Source of the DNA: Bacillus xiapuensis
Lineage (GTDB): Bacteria; Bacillota; Bacilli; Bacillales; Domibacillaceae
Assembly (NCBI RefSeq): GCF_002797355.1
Contig: NZ_KZ454939.1
Location: 1,087,828-1,151,827, forward strand
DNA length: 64,000 bases
Direction: 5' to 3'
The notes beneath the pieces are model-generated. The model ran no database searches and was not told the DNA's origin. It was given only the letters and a program-made list of their open reading frames with translations. This document shows positions 50,697 through 60,622 of the stretch, in pieces; the stretch's first letter is position 1; every line of letters starts with the position of its first letter. Both the position numbers and the translations under genes were made by a program.

Positions 50697-50732
50697 GCAG
50701 CTTCTCGCTATGATGGCCGAGAAGCTGCTTCT
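50697..50732 (+). terminator. Terminator-like hairpin after sucD
   Basis: GCAGCTTCTCG (50697-50707) and CGAGAAGCTGC (50718-50728): 11 perfect pairs, ten-base loop. The tail, TTCTGCTG, is poor in consecutive T. Confidence 0.6.
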
Positions 50733-50757
50733 GCTGTATATTAGGAGGCGATATTAG

Positions 50758-51636
50758 TTGAAGGAAGTAGCCAAAAGAATCATTCATTTGCAGCATTGCC
50801 GCAAAATAGGATGGAAGTCCATCTTTAATTTATTAAAGCAGGATTCGCGGTTAGAAAACTTATACCATTATTCAGCACCTCAGCTTTCCTCTCTGTTAAA
50901 TCTCCCGATTACAGAAGCAGCTTCCATCAGACATCAGCTCCATCACCAATCCATGAATGCTATCCTAACAGAATACCATAACCAAGGCATCTCGTTTATT
51001 CCTCTTTTTAGCAAGCAATATCCTAAGCTCCTGCTAACGCTTCCGCAGCCGCCGTGGGGGATTTATGCGGCTGGCGATCTATCCTTGCTGCAAGCTAGCC
51101 GGAAGCTGGCGATTGTCGGAGCCCGCAAGGCGAATGAATACGGAGCCCGAGCCATTCAAATGCTTATGCCTGATTTAGTCGCTCACGGCTGTGTCATTGT
51201 CAGCGGACTGGCTAAAGGGATTGATGCGATGGCTCATAGGGAAGCGATCAAATGCTCGGGTCGTACTATAGCCGTCATTGCCGGAGGCTTCTACCATCTT
51301 TATCCGGCTGAAAACAAGCGGCTTGCCAGTGAGATTATCCGTTCTCATCTGCTTTTATCAGAGTATCCTCCCTGCACTCGCCCGGAAAAATGGCAGTTTC
51401 CTGCAAGAAACCGAATTATCAGCGGCCTCTCCCTCGGTACGGTAGTCGTACAAGCAGGGAAAAGCAGCGGCTCTCTAATTACTGCTCATTGCGCATTAGA
51501 ACAAGGGAGAGAAGTATTCTGCGTGCCGGGAATGATTACGGATCCTTTGTCGGCTGGGACAAACGACTTATTAAGCGATGGGGCTAAACTAGTCCGCAGC
51601 AGTGAGGATATTTTAAATGAAATTAGCAGAGAATAA
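50758..51636 (+). CDS. dprA: DNA processing protein DprA (Smf)
   Basis: 292 residues; loads RecA on incoming single-stranded DNA in transformation. An N-terminal helical region precedes the Rossmann core: AIVGARKANEYG, SGLAKGIDAMAHREAI, AVIAGGFYHLYP, FPARNRIISGLS, and AGKSSGSLITAHCALEQGREVF. The start is TTG 50758 after AGGAGG. A dprA gene next to topA is usual in Bacillus. Confidence 0.94.
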   Translation: MKEVAKRIIHLQHCRKIGWKSIFNLLKQDSRLENLYHYSAPQLSSLLNLPITEAASIRHQLHHQSMNAILTEYHNQGISFIPLFSKQYPKLLLTLPQPPWGIYAAGDLSLLQASRKLAIVGARKANEYGARAIQMLMPDLVAHGCVIVSGLAKGIDAMAHREAIKCSGRTIAVIAGGFYHLYPAENKRLASEIIRSHLLLSEYPPCTRPEKWQFPARNRIISGLSLGTVVVQAGKSSGSLITAHCALEQGREVFCVPGMITDPLSAGTNDLLSDGAKLVRSSEDILNEISRE

Positions 51637-51711
51637 GATTCATAGAATGCAGAGAAGAGGTGAATATCCGCTTCATGATTAGATTATTCTGGAAAGTTTT
51701 TTAAAAAAGGG

Positions 51712-51740
51712 TTGCATTTCTTCTCAATCTGTATTAAATT
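51712..51740 (+). promoter_or_regulatory. Possible upstream promoter for topA
   Basis: TTGCAT (51712-51717), 17 bases, TAAATT (51735-51740). Weaker than the promoter at 51829. The rest of the 266-base gap between dprA and topA is AT-rich with no gene. Confidence 0.35.
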
Positions 51741-51828
51741 TTGCAAAAGAATCATCAATAAAAACGGACATCGAATAAATAGAGGATGCCAGGAACTAAA
51801 CAATTGGAGAATAAATAAACGTAATTAA

Positions 51829-51858
51829 TTGACAATCGTTATGAAGACAGCTAATAAT
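51829..51858 (+). promoter_or_regulatory. Promoter for topA
   Basis: Consensus TTGACA (51829-51834) and, at 18 bases, AATAAT (51853-51858); TAATAA at 17 bases is the alternative. The leader is about 38 bases. Confidence 0.65.
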
Positions 51859-51902
51859 GTTTGTTACATCTATTTATTTTCACCTCTAGGGGAGGTTTAT
51901 GC

Positions 51903-53981
51903 ATGTCGGATTATTTAGTGATAGTGGAATCCCCTGCAAAAGCAAAGACAATTGAACGCTATTTGGGGAAAAAATACAAAGTAAAAGCATCAATGGGCCA
52001 TGTGCGCGATTTGCCTAAGAGTCAGATGGGCGTGGATATCGAAAATAAATATGAGCCTAAATATATTACAATTCGCGGAAAAGGTCCTGTATTGAAAGAA
52101 TTGAAGACCGCAGCCAAAAAAGCGAAGAGAGTTTATCTCGCAGCAGACCCCGACAGAGAAGGGGAAGCGATCGCCTGGCATTTGGCCCACAGTTTAGATC
52201 TCGATACAGCTTCTGATTGCCGGGTCGTCTTTAATGAAATTACGAAGGACGCTATTAAGGAGTCGTTTAAGCATCCGCGTCCAATCAATATGGATTTGGT
52301 GGATGCTCAGCAAGCCCGCCGGATTTTAGACCGGCTCGTTGGGTACAACATCAGTCCGCTGCTGTGGAAAAAAGTAAAAAAAGGTTTAAGCGCCGGCCGG
52401 GTGCAGTCAGTTGCGTTGCGGTTAATCATTGACCGGGAGAAAGAAATCCAGAACTTTAAGCCGGAAGAATACTGGACGATTGATGCCCAGTTCTTAAAAG
52501 GAAAACATCAATTCCAAGCTTCCTTTTACGGCAAGAATGGAAAAAAAGTATCCTTAAAGTCCGAGCAAGAAGTAAAGGAAATACTTAGTGCTATTCAGGG
52601 GAATGAATTTGAACTGGCCAGCGTGACGAAAAGAGAGCGGAGAAGAAATCCAGCTCCGCCCTTTACGACTTCTTCCCTTCAGCAGGAAGCAGCCCGCAAG
52701 CTGAACTTCCGGGCGAAGAAAACAATGATGCTGGCGCAGCAACTATATGAAGGAATTGATCTGGGGAAAGAAGGAACCGTCGGTTTAATCACCTACATGA
52801 GAACGGATTCAACAAGAATTTCGGACATTGCTCAAAAGGAAGCTTACGAATACGTTTCTTCTATTCATGGCAAAGAATACACAAAAACATCGGAAACGAA
52901 AAAAGACAAGAAGCAAGCAAAGGCGCAAGACGCCCATGAAGCAATCCGTCCGACGAGTGTAATGAGAGAGCCAAGCAGTCTGAAGGAATTTTTGTCACGC
53001 GATCAGCTAAGACTGTACAAGCTGATTTGGGAACGTTTCCTGGCGAGCCAAATGGCAGCTGCTATTATGGATACGGTGAGTGCGGATATTGTCAATGGTG
53101 ACATCACTTTCCGGGCTACTGGTTCAAAGTTGAAATTCCCAGGATTTATGAAGGTATACGTAGAAGGCACGGATGACGGACAAGAAGAGAAGGACAGGCA
53201 ATTGCCTCATTTAGAGAAAGGCGATAAGGTGCAGTCTTCTGATGTTGATCCGAAGCAGCACTTTACGCAGCCGCCTCCAAGATATACGGAGGCAAGGCTG
53301 GTTAAGACGCTGGAAGAGCTGGGAATTGGCCGGCCTTCAACCTTTGCCCCAACGCTCGATACGATTCAGAAACGGGGATATGTAGCGCTCGACAATAAGC
53401 GTTTTATTCCGACAGAGCTCGGTGAGATCGTTTATGATTTGCTGGCGGAATTTTTTGCAGATATAATTGATGTGGAATTTACAGCGAAGATGGAAAAGGA
53501 TCTAGACGGAGTGGAAGAAGGCCGAGTCGAATGGATACAGATAATTGATGAATTTTATAAAGGATTTGAGAAGCATTTAACTAAGGCTGAGGAAGAAATG
53601 GAGCAGGTGGAAATAAAGGACGAACCAGCTGGAGAGGATTGTGAGAAATGCGGCAGTCCGATGGTGTTCAAAATGGGCCGCTACGGTAAATTCATGGCTT
53701 GCTCTAATTTCCCGGATTGCCGCAACACAAAAGCCATTGTAAAGGAAATCGGCGTTAAGTGTCCGAAGTGCAAGGATGGGAATATAATAGAAAGAAAAAG
53801 TAAAAAAAGACGGATTTTTTACGGATGCGATCAATTTCCTGAATGCGAGTTCCTTTCTTGGGATAAGCCGATTGAGAGAAAATGTCCGAAGTGCGAGCAG
53901 ATGTTAGTAGAAAAAAGACTCAAAAAAGGCGTCCAAATCCAATGCACAAATTGTGACTATAAAGAAGAGACGCAAGCTTAA
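51903..53981 (+). CDS. topA: DNA topoisomerase I
   Basis: 692 residues; relaxes negative supercoils. Toprim motifs [14 protein letters not shown] and [13 protein letters not shown], then the active tyrosine Y298 in [10 protein letters not shown]. Three tetracysteine zinc modules at the C terminus (CEKCGSP, CPKCKDG, CPKCEQ). The frame opens at 51861, but ATG 51903 after AGGGGAGG gives the family length (691 in B. subtilis). Confidence 0.97.
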   Translation: MSDYLVIVESPAKAKTIERYLGKKYKVKASMGHVRDLPKSQMGVDIENKYEPKYITIRGKGPVLKELKTAAKKAKRVYLAADPDREGEAIAWHLAHSLDLDTASDCRVVFNEITKDAIKESFKHPRPINMDLVDAQQARRILDRLVGYNISPLLWKKVKKGLSAGRVQSVALRLIIDREKEIQNFKPEEYWTIDAQFLKGKHQFQASFYGKNGKKVSLKSEQEVKEILSAIQGNEFELASVTKRERRRNPAPPFTTSSLQQEAARKLNFRAKKTMMLAQQLYEGIDLGKEGTVGLITYMRTDSTRISDIAQKEAYEYVSSIHGKEYTKTSETKKDKKQAKAQDAHEAIRPTSVMREPSSLKEFLSRDQLRLYKLIWERFLASQMAAAIMDTVSADIVNGDITFRATGSKLKFPGFMKVYVEGTDDGQEEKDRQLPHLEKGDKVQSSDVDPKQHFTQPPPRYTEARLVKTLEELGIGRPSTFAPTLDTIQKRGYVALDNKRFIPTELGEIVYDLLAEFFADIIDVEFTAKMEKDLDGVEEGRVEWIQIIDEFYKGFEKHLTKAEEEMEQVEIKDEPAGEDCEKCGSPMVFKMGRYGKFMACSNFPDCRNTKAIVKEIGVKCPKCKDGNIIERKSKKRRIFYGCDQFPECEFLSWDKPIERKCPKCEQMLVEKRLKKGVQIQCTNCDYKEETQA

Positions 53982-54003
53982 AAGCGGGTTCCCCCGCTTT
54001 TTT
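53980..54003 (+). terminator. Rho-independent terminator after topA
   Basis: AAAGCGGG (53981-53988) pairs with CCCGCTTT (53993-54000), TTCC loop, then more T. It starts at the stop codon. Confidence 0.88.
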
Positions 54004-54107
54004 ATGCTTTTTTAACGCATTTAGCTTTTTTTATAAGAATGTCTGTTGTACAATGCTTTAGGGATCTAAATGTGCGCGCTATTAATAGTACAGGAGGTTA
54101 TTGCAAT

Positions 54108-55412
54108 ATGGAGCAAACGGTTAATGTAATCGGTGCCGGTTTGGCGGGGAGCGAAGCGGCTTTTCAAATAGCGGAAAGAGGAATAAAGGTTCATTTATAT
54201 GAAATGCGCCCGGTGAAACAAACTCCTGCTCATCATACAGATAAATTTGCGGAGCTCGTTTGCAGCAATTCATTGCGTGCGAATGCATTGACAAACGCGG
54301 TCGGTGTGTTAAAAGAAGAGATGAGACGTTTAAATTCTGTTATTATATCAGCAGCCGACGATTGTGCGGTTCCTGCTGGAGGGGCATTGGCAGTGGATCG
54401 CCATGAATTCGCCGCGAAAGTGACAGACCGCGTCAAGAATCATCCGAATGTAACGGTGTTCCATGAAGAAGTGACGGAAATTCCGGAAGGGCTGACGGTC
54501 ATTGCCACAGGCCCTTTGACGAGCGAATCATTATCGCAAAAGCTAAGAAATGTAACGGGAGAGGATTATTTATATTTTTACGATGCAGCCGCTCCTATTT
54601 TGGAAAAAGACAGCATAGATATGAATAAGGTGTATTTAAAATCTCGGTACGATAAAGGGGAAGCCGCTTATTTGAATTGTCCAATGACCGAGGAGGGATT
54701 TGACCGTTTTTATGAAGCGTTAATATCTGCGGAAACCGTGCCTTTAAAAGAATTTGAAAAAGAAATCTTTTTTGAAGGATGCATGCCCATCGAGGTGTTA
54801 GCAAAGCGCGGCAAAAAAACGATGCTGTTCGGACCGATGAAGCCAGTTGGCCTAGAGGATCCGAAAACGGGTAAGAGGCCGTTTGCTGTTGTTCAATTGC
54901 GTCAAGATGATGCTGCGGGAACGCTATATAATATCGTCGGCTTCCAAACGCATCTTAAATGGGGACCTCAAAAAGAAGTCATTCGGCTGATTCCTGGTTT
55001 AGAGCAGGCAGAGATCGTCCGTTACGGCGTGATGCACCGCAATACGTTTATCAATTCGCCAAAGGTTTTGAAGGCAACCTATCAGTTCAAAGAGAATGAC
55101 CGGCTGTTTTTTGCTGGCCAAATGACAGGTGTAGAAGGCTATGTGGAATCGGCAGCCAGCGGATTGGTGGCCGGCTTAAATGCAGCGCGCCTGGCACAGG
55201 GGAAAGCTCCGGTTGTACCGCCTGCCGAAACAGCGATAGGAAGCATGGCCCGCTATATTACTGCCGCCAGCGCGAAGAATTTCCAGCCGATGAATGCAAA
55301 TTTTGGTTTATTCCCTGAACTTTCTGTCAAAATTAAAAATAAGAAAGAACGGTACGAAGCCCAGGCTGCCCGCGCTTTAGAAACAATTCGAACTTTTGTG
55401 AAAAGTTTGTAA
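54108..55412 (+). CDS. trmFO: Folate-dependent tRNA (uracil-54-C5)-methyltransferase TrmFO
   Basis: 434 residues; makes m5U54 with methylene-tetrahydrofolate and FAD. The FAD motif [12 protein letters not shown], then [16 protein letters not shown], and near the end [19 protein letters not shown] are typical of the family. ATG 54108 after CAGGAGG; the frame opens at 54039. A TACAAT at 54049-54054 may be a -10 for this gene, without a good -35. Confidence 0.95.
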   Translation: MEQTVNVIGAGLAGSEAAFQIAERGIKVHLYEMRPVKQTPAHHTDKFAELVCSNSLRANALTNAVGVLKEEMRRLNSVIISAADDCAVPAGGALAVDRHEFAAKVTDRVKNHPNVTVFHEEVTEIPEGLTVIATGPLTSESLSQKLRNVTGEDYLYFYDAAAPILEKDSIDMNKVYLKSRYDKGEAAYLNCPMTEEGFDRFYEALISAETVPLKEFEKEIFFEGCMPIEVLAKRGKKTMLFGPMKPVGLEDPKTGKRPFAVVQLRQDDAAGTLYNIVGFQTHLKWGPQKEVIRLIPGLEQAEIVRYGVMHRNTFINSPKVLKATYQFKENDRLFFAGQMTGVEGYVESAASGLVAGLNAARLAQGKAPVVPPAETAIGSMARYITAASAKNFQPMNANFGLFPELSVKIKNKKERYEAQAARALETIRTFVKSL

Positions 55413-55418
55413 ACTTTG

Positions 55419-55447
55419 TTGTCAGGTCTACCAGAGTATGGTACGAT
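55419..55447 (+). promoter_or_regulatory. Promoter for xerC-hslV-hslU(-codY)
   Basis: TTGTCA (55419-55424), 17 bases, TACGAT (55442-55447) with TG at 55439-55440. Leader of about 20 bases. Confidence 0.65.
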
Positions 55448-55472
55448 TTAGTAGCCTTTATGGGGTGTTGAT

Positions 55473-56375
55473 ATGTCCGAACTTTTCCATAACTATTCGC
55501 GTGATTTTATAGAATATTTGCAGTTTGAAAAAAATTATTCAAAGTCTACTATTGAATGTTACAAATATGATATCGAAGAATTTTTTAAGTTCACTACTGA
55601 ACAAAGTATTACCGAGCTTGCAGAAATTGAATATTTTGACGTGCGATTATATTTAACTGGTCTGCACGAACAAAACATAGCTAGAGCAACCATCGCCAGA
55701 AAAATTTCCAGCTTGCGGAGCTTTTTTCGTTACCTGAATAGAGAAAAGCTGCTTTCTGAAAATCCCTTTTCGCTCGTTCAGCAGCCAAAAGCGGATAAAA
55801 AACTTCCGTCCTTCTTTTATGAAGAAGAGATGGAAGAGCTTTTTGCTGTTTGTGAAGGAAATAAGCCGCTGCAAATCCGCAATAAAGCTTTGCTGGAAAT
55901 ATTGTACGCTACCGGTATTCGGGTGAGTGAATGCGCAGCGATTCAATTGAAAGAAATTGATTTTGATATGTCCGTTGTATTGGTTCACGGCAAAGGCAAT
56001 AAAGAAAGGTATGTGCCATTTGGAAGCTTTGCGCATCAAGCGATCGAACGATACATAAAGGAAGCGAGAGATCCGTTGATGAAAGCGGCCGATCATCACC
56101 CTTTTCTATTTGTCAATCATCGTGGCGCTCCCTTGACAGCAAGAGGCATCCGTCACATTTTAACGAATCTGATCAGTCAGGCATCGCTAACAACGCATAT
56201 TCATCCTCATATGCTGCGGCATACGTTTGCTACACATTTGCTGAATAATGGAGCGGATTTGCGGACAGTCCAAGAGCTTTTAGGGCATGCCCACTTGTCT
56301 TCAACGCAGATTTATACTCACGTAACAAAGGAACACTTGCGGAAAAGCTATTTATTGCATCATCCGCGCGCCTAA
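55473..56375 (+). CDS. xerC: Tyrosine recombinase XerC (CodV)
   Basis: 300 residues; resolves chromosome dimers at dif with XerD. N-terminal core-binding SAM-like domain, then catalytic domain with R150 (GIRVSE), lysine in GKGNKERYVP, H246-x-x-R249 (HMLRH), H272 (GHAH) and nucleophile Y281 (IYTHV). In B. subtilis this is codV, first gene of codVWXY, and hslV, hslU and codY follow here in the same order. Confidence 0.95.
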   Translation: MSELFHNYSRDFIEYLQFEKNYSKSTIECYKYDIEEFFKFTTEQSITELAEIEYFDVRLYLTGLHEQNIARATIARKISSLRSFFRYLNREKLLSENPFSLVQQPKADKKLPSFFYEEEMEELFAVCEGNKPLQIRNKALLEILYATGIRVSECAAIQLKEIDFDMSVVLVHGKGNKERYVPFGSFAHQAIERYIKEARDPLMKAADHHPFLFVNHRGAPLTARGIRHILTNLISQASLTTHIHPHMLRHTFATHLLNNGADLRTVQELLGHAHLSSTQIYTHVTKEHLRKSYLLHHPRA

Positions 56376-56391
56376 AGGAGGAATCTGAAGA

Positions 56392-56937
56392 ATGGAACAA
56401 TTTCATGCAACGACGATTTTTGCAGTGCAGCACCGAGGGAAAAGTGCCATGTCGGGTGACGGGCAGGTAACATTCGGAAATGCCGTCGTAATGAAACATA
56501 CGGCGAAAAAGGTGCGCAAGCTATTCGGCGGAAAAGTGCTCGCAGGATTTGCCGGCTCCGTTGCGGATGCCTTTACACTTTTTGAGCTGTTTGAAAACCG
56601 CTTACAGGAGTATAATGGAAATTTACAGCGAGCGGCTGTTGAACTGGCAAAAGAATGGAGATCGGATAAAGTACTGCGCAAACTGGAAGCGATGCTGATC
56701 GTTATGGACCGAGATAATTTGCTTTTAATTTCAGGAACTGGAGAAGTGATTGAGCCGGATGACGGGATGCTTGCCATTGGCTCTGGAGGCAACTATGCGC
56801 TATCTGCAGGCCGGGCCCTCAAAAAATACTCAGGTGACCATTTGACCGCAAAGGAGATCGCGCGGGCTGCTTTAGAGATTGCCGGGGAAATATGTGTCTA
56901 CACGAATGATCAAATCATAGTGGAAGAACTGGATTAA
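56392..56937 (+). CDS. hslV: ATP-dependent protease subunit HslV (ClpQ/CodW)
   Basis: 181 residues; the proteolytic chamber of the HslVU protease. The N terminus is [12 protein letters not shown]. subtilis CodW begins M-S-S-F-H-A-T-T and was reported as an N-terminal serine protease; here those serines are E2 and Q3. Thus the nucleophile, if the same chemistry applies, would have to be T7 or T8 after trimming, as in ordinary HslV. Other family motifs: [16 protein letters not shown]-like ([12 protein letters not shown]), [21 protein letters not shown] after AAAGGAGG. Confidence 0.94.
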   Translation: MEQFHATTIFAVQHRGKSAMSGDGQVTFGNAVVMKHTAKKVRKLFGGKVLAGFAGSVADAFTLFELFENRLQEYNGNLQRAAVELAKEWRSDKVLRKLEAMLIVMDRDNLLLISGTGEVIEPDDGMLAIGSGGNYALSAGRALKKYSGDHLTAKEIARAALEIAGEICVYTNDQIIVEELD

Positions 56938-56949
56938 GGAGTGAATGGC

Positions 56950-58362
56950 ATGGAGAAAAAATCAATGCAGTTGACGCCAAGACAAATCGTGGAGCGGCTG
57001 GATCAGTACATTGTCGGGCAAAAGGAAGCGAAGAAAGCTGTGGCTGTCGCTTTAAGAAACCGCTACCGCCGCCGCTTTTTAAGCGATCAGATCCGTGATG
57101 AAATCATTCCAAAAAATATCTTAATGATCGGTCCGACAGGAGTGGGGAAAACAGAAATCGCCCGCCGCATCGCCAAGCTTTCCGGGGCGCCGTTTATCAA
57201 GGTGGAAGCTACTAAATTTACAGAGGTCGGCTACGTCGGACGTGATGTGGAATCGATGGTGCGTGATCTAGCTGAAACAGCGGTAAGAATTGTCAAGGAA
57301 GAGCGGGTCCAGGAGGTGCAGGAACCGGCGAAAGAAGCGGCGAACCGCCGGCTGGTTGAGTTATTGGTGCCGGCGAAGAAAAAGGCCGCAACGATGAAAA
57401 ACCCGTTTGAAATGCTGTTTGGCGGCAGCGGCCAGGAGACACAAGCGGAAGGCGAGGATTCAGAAGAAGAAGCGTCCATTCGCGAAAAGCGCCGGCTGGC
57501 CGCAGAGAAGCTCGCTCGCGGAGAGCTTGAGGAGCAAATCGTAACAATTGAAGTGGAGGAGCAGCCCCCTTCCATGTTTGACATGTTTCAAGGTTCGGGT
57601 ATGGAGCAAATGGGGATGAATATGCAGGATGCTCTTGGCAGTTTGATGCCGAAAAAGAAGAAAAAAAGAAAACTGAAGGTAAAGGAAGCGCGGGCAGTTT
57701 TAACGGCAGAAGAAGCCCAGAAGTTAATTGATATGGACGATGTGACGCAAGAAGCGCTCAAGCGCGCAGAACAGACGGGAATCATCTTCATTGATGAAAT
57801 TGATAAAGTGGCCGCCAAAGGAGCTGCTTCCTCTTCGGCAAGTGTCTCGCGGGAGGGCGTGCAAAGAGATATCTTGCCTATTGTAGAGGGATCAACCGTC
57901 GTAACCAAATATGGATCGGTCAAAACAGACTTCATTCTTTTCATTGCCGCCGGAGCGTTTCACATGTCTAAACCGTCCGATTTAATACCGGAGCTGCAGG
58001 GGCGCTTTCCGATTCGTGTAGAGCTGCAAAAGCTGTCTGTGGATGATTTTGTTTGCATTCTTGTAGAACCAGACAATGCATTGCTTAAACAATATGCGGC
58101 ATTATTGGAAACGGAAGGTATACAAATTGAATTTTCTGACGATGCTATTCATAGAATTGCAGAAATTGCTTTTGACGTTAATCAAAACACGGATAATATA
58201 GGTGCCCGCCGCCTTCATACGATTATGGAGAAGCTGCTTGAGGATTTATCATTCGAAGCACCTGAGATCACCATGGATAAAATCAAGATTACCGAACAGT
58301 ATGTAAATGAAAAGCTTGAAGCGATTTCAAAGGATAAAGACTTAAGTCAATTTATTTTGTAA
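56950..58362 (+). CDS. hslU: HslU ATPase subunit (ClpY/CodX)
   Basis: 470 residues; hexameric AAA+ unfoldase that feeds HslV. Walker A GPTGVGKT is at 61-68, Walker [11 protein letters not shown], and sensor/arginine region [16 protein letters not shown] long I-domain (about 110-255) is insert-like and charged. The C-terminal tail DLSQFIL docks into HslV. I use ATG 56950 after AAGGAG; a GTG at 56941 would overlap it. Confidence 0.96.
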   Translation: MEKKSMQLTPRQIVERLDQYIVGQKEAKKAVAVALRNRYRRRFLSDQIRDEIIPKNILMIGPTGVGKTEIARRIAKLSGAPFIKVEATKFTEVGYVGRDVESMVRDLAETAVRIVKEERVQEVQEPAKEAANRRLVELLVPAKKKAATMKNPFEMLFGGSGQETQAEGEDSEEEASIREKRRLAAEKLARGELEEQIVTIEVEEQPPSMFDMFQGSGMEQMGMNMQDALGSLMPKKKKKRKLKVKEARAVLTAEEAQKLIDMDDVTQEALKRAEQTGIIFIDEIDKVAAKGAASSSASVSREGVQRDILPIVEGSTVVTKYGSVKTDFILFIAAGAFHMSKPSDLIPELQGRFPIRVELQKLSVDDFVCILVEPDNALLKQYAALLETEGIQIEFSDDAIHRIAEIAFDVNQNTDNIGARRLHTIMEKLLEDLSFEAPEITMDKIKITEQYVNEKLEAISKDKDLSQFIL

Positions 58363-58384
58363 TAGGCAATTGAGACTATATAAT
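58356..58384 (+). promoter_or_regulatory. Possible promoter for codY
   Basis: Consensus TATAAT at 58379-58384, 17 bases after TTTGTA (58356-58361), a weak -35. It would give a leader of about 80 bases. Confidence 0.45.
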
Positions 58385-58472
58385 AGTTAATGTGTACCAT
58401 ATACCCGGAGAAAATAAAAAATAGATGATCTATCAACTCAAGATTAACCAGTAATTGTAGGAGGATTTCATA

Positions 58473-59252
58473 ATGAATTTGTTAGATAAAACCAGAAAGA
58501 TTAATAAAATGTTGCAAAATGCGGCGGGCAAATCCGTTAATTTTAAAGAAATGGCCGAATCTTTGTCCGAAGTGATAGAAGCCAATATTTTTGTAGTCAG
58601 CCGCCGCGGCAAGCTGCTTGGCTTCGGTGTAAATCAGCAAATTGAAAACGAGCGCATGAAAAAAATGCTGGCTGAACGCCAATTTCCAGAAGCGTATACG
58701 AAAAACCTGTTCAACATTGAAGAAACATCCTCAAATTTGGATGTGAACAGTGAGTATACAGCCTTTCCGGTGGAAAATAAAGAATTATTCAAAAATGGCT
58801 ATACCACGATCGTTCCTATCAAAGGAGCGGGGGAACGTCTGGGCACATTAGTGCTTGCCCGCTTAGAAGAAAGATTTCATGATGACGATTTGATTTTGGC
58901 TGAATATGGAGCGACGGTTGTAGGCATGGAAATCCTGCGCGAGAAAACGGAAGAAATCGAAGAAGAGGCTAGAAGCAAAGCGGTTGTTCAAATGGCGATC
59001 AGTTCCTTGTCTTACAGTGAACTGGAAGCGATTGAACATATCTTTGAAGAGCTGGACGGCAAAGAAGGTCTGCTCGTAGCTTCCAAGATTGCTGACCGTG
59101 TCGGCATCACACGTTCCGTGATCGTGAATGCGCTGCGCAAATTAGAAAGTGCCGGTGTGATTGAGTCCCGGTCTTTAGGGATGAAAGGAACCTATATTAA
59201 AGTTCTTAACGACAAATTTTTAGTGGAATTAGAAAAGCTTAAATCCAGCTAA
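58473..59252 (+). CDS. codY: GTP- and branched-chain amino acid-sensing pleiotropic regulator CodY
   Basis: 259 residues; represses nutrient, motility, competence and other genes when GTP and isoleucine/valine/leucine are plentiful. N-terminal GAF domain (about 1-155), which binds amino acids, and a C-terminal winged helix ([31 protein letters not shown], about 204-234). ATG after AGGAGG. Confidence 0.97.
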   Translation: MNLLDKTRKINKMLQNAAGKSVNFKEMAESLSEVIEANIFVVSRRGKLLGFGVNQQIENERMKKMLAERQFPEAYTKNLFNIEETSSNLDVNSEYTAFPVENKELFKNGYTTIVPIKGAGERLGTLVLARLEERFHDDDLILAEYGATVVGMEILREKTEEIEEEARSKAVVQMAISSLSYSELEAIEHIFEELDGKEGLLVASKIADRVGITRSVIVNALRKLESAGVIESRSLGMKGTYIKVLNDKFLVELEKLKSS

Positions 59253-59267
59253 GTCTGTGCGTATTGC

Positions 59268-59323
59268 CGCTCTGCTGAATTCGGCCTTTTGAATAAGGTC
59301 AATTCAGCAGAGCGTTTTTTTTT
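59268..59323 (+). terminator. Rho-independent terminator after codY
   Basis: CGCTCTGCTGAATT (59268-59281) pairs with AATTCAGCAGAGCG (59301-59314), 14 perfect pairs, inner GGCCTT/AAGGTC pairing, then T9. Confidence 0.95.
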
Positions 59324-59337
59324 GGGGGGGAACGAAT

Positions 59338-59394
59338 ATGCCGGTTTGGCCACAGAGAAGTTATCACTGGCTAAAGGCGGCGCCGTGGATTTAG
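59338..59394 (+). CDS. Possible 18-residue tryptophan-rich peptide
   Basis: MPVWPQRSYHWLKAAPWI, three tryptophans in 18 residues. It has a strong ribosome site, GGGGGGG, about eight bases before the ATG. It follows the codY terminator, and no promoter is clear between them. I know no homologue. It may be a chance frame. Confidence 0.2.
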   Translation: MPVWPQRSYHWLKAAPWI

Positions 59395-59452
59395 CACATG
59401 TTTAAACGTAAGAGAAAGGCTTGCAGCTGGTTTTCTGTAATGAAAAACAGAA

Positions 59453-59459
59453 TTCGACA
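59453..59459 (-). promoter_or_regulatory. Spo0A box-like heptamer, reverse
   Basis: TTCGACA, that is TGTCGAA on the minus strand, the core of the Spo0A box. Confidence 0.35.
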
Positions 59460-59627
59460 GAGGTTTTTTAAATTTTTTTATATTTTTTTATAAAATTGTG
59501 CGTTTTGTCATTTATTACTTTTCCTGTTTTGTGATTAAATATGTGGTAAGCTCATGAATATATAATGAAAACCATGATCAAATTACCATATTTGTAAGGC
59601 TAATCTCAATTATGAATTGTTTTTGTT

Positions 59628-59642
59628 AATTTTGTAAATTTT
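59628..59642 (+). promoter_or_regulatory. CodY-like box before the fla/che promoter
   Basis: AATTTTGTAAATTTT agrees with the CodY consensus AATTTTCWGAAAATT at 11 of 15 positions. It ends two bases before the -35. CodY directly represses the fla/che promoter in B. subtilis. Confidence 0.45.
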
Positions 59643-59643
59643 A

Positions 59644-59672
59644 CTGATCCAAAAGGGATAATGTGGTATAGT
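59644..59672 (+). promoter_or_regulatory. Likely fla/che operon promoter
   Basis: CTGATC (59644-59649), 17 bases, TATAGT (59667-59672), with TG at 59664-59665, so an extended -10. Leader of about 76 bases before flgB. Confidence 0.6.
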
Positions 59673-59685
59673 TGTCAACAGAATA

Positions 59686-59692
59686 TGTCGAA
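59686..59692 (+). promoter_or_regulatory. Spo0A box-like heptamer, forward
   Basis: TGTCGAA, directly after the likely start of transcription of the flagellar operon. Confidence 0.35.
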
Positions 59693-59754
59693 TTACAAGG
59701 AAGATAGTCTTATTTAAGGTAAACGTCAGTTGAATTCAAGGGGAGTGACAGAGG

Positions 59755-60147
59755 ATGCAGATTTTTAGTGGTACTTTTACCGCCCTGGAAAAAGGGCTTA
59801 ATTATTCCGCGCTTAAGCAAAAAACCATATCGAATAACATCGCAAATGCGGATACACCAAACTATAAAGCAAAGGACGTCAGCTTTAAAAAAGTCTTTGC
59901 CGATACTCTACACGATACCATTACGGCACACCGCACGGATGCCCGTCATTTTGCCTTCAAAGGTACAGGCGGTGAAGGGGCGGTTGTTACCCAAAAGAAT
60001 CAATCGTTTAATCAAAACGGCAACGGGGTTGACATTGATAAAGAAATGTCAAGCTTAGCTCAGAACCAAATCTATTTCAATGCGCTGGCGGATCGTATGG
60101 CAGGGAAATTTAATTCATTAACCAATGTCATTAAAGGAGGCAAATAA
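59755..60147 (+). CDS. flgB: Flagellar basal body rod protein FlgB
   Basis: 130 residues; forms the proximal rod. The N-terminal helix with the rod motif ISNNIANADTPNYKAKDVSF and the C-terminal helix (NQIYFNALADRMAGKFNSL) are typical. It is the first gene of the fla/che operon, as in B. subtilis. Confidence 0.95.
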   Translation: MQIFSGTFTALEKGLNYSALKQKTISNNIANADTPNYKAKDVSFKKVFADTLHDTITAHRTDARHFAFKGTGGEGAVVTQKNQSFNQNGNGVDIDKEMSSLAQNQIYFNALADRMAGKFNSLTNVIKGGK

Positions 60148-60149
60148 GG

Positions 60150-60608
60150 ATGTCTATGTTTCACAGCATGAATGTCACCTCTTCTGCTCTGACGGCTCAA
60201 AGGCTAAGAATGGATGTCGTTTCTTCTAATATGGCTAATATGGAATCGACTAGAGCCAAGATGGTGGATGGGCAGTGGCAGCCTTATCAGCGCAAATCTG
60301 TTGTGCTGCAGCCGAAACAAGGCCCGTTTTCTTCTTTTTTAAATCAAGCTATCGGAAAGCAGCCGCATGCCGCCGGATCGGGAGTGAAAGTAACCAAAAT
60401 CGTGGAGGATGAGGCAACTCCTCCTAAGCTGATCTATGATCCCAGTCATCCGGATGCAAATGAAGAAGGGTATGTGCAAATGCCTAACGTCGACCCATTA
60501 AGAGAAATGGTCGATTTAATGTCAGCTACTCGCTCTTATGAAGCGAATGTGACTGTATTGAACGCGTCAAAGGCGATGATGATGAAAGCTTTAGAGATTG
60601 GTAAATAA
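60150..60608 (+). CDS. flgC: Flagellar basal body rod protein FlgC
   Basis: 152 residues; rod component. N-terminal SALTAQRLRMDVVSSNMANMESTRA and C-terminal VDPLREMVDLMSATRSYEANVTVLNASKAMM are family signatures. It begins two bases after flgB. Confidence 0.96.
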   Translation: MSMFHSMNVTSSALTAQRLRMDVVSSNMANMESTRAKMVDGQWQPYQRKSVVLQPKQGPFSSFLNQAIGKQPHAAGSGVKVTKIVEDEATPPKLIYDPSHPDANEEGYVQMPNVDPLREMVDLMSATRSYEANVTVLNASKAMMMKALEIGK

Positions 60609-60622
60609 CGGAGGTGAAGAAA

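Larger units (their letters stand above)
59324..59754 (+). other. Long AT-rich regulatory gap before flgB
   Basis: 431 bases between codY and the flagellar operon. It contains a small peptide frame (59338-59394), two TGTCGAA Spo0A-type heptamers (59453-59459 reverse, 59686-59692 forward), a CodY-like box (59628-59642) and an extended -10 promoter (59664-59672). A further TATAAT at 59561-59566 has no good -35. A very AT-rich run covers about 59464-59500. No sigma-D promoter (TAAA-15-GCCGATAA) was found. Confidence 0.6.

Noticed and set aside
57651-57677. A-rich tract in hslU as a slippage site
   Set aside because: The longest pure A run is seven and it codes for a conserved lysine stretch also seen in B. 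subtilis; weaker case than prkC.
59398-59493. A 31-codon frame starting MFKRKRKACSWF
   Set aside because: No ribosome site, and its second half comes from an AT-rich run that codes F, K and Y by composition.
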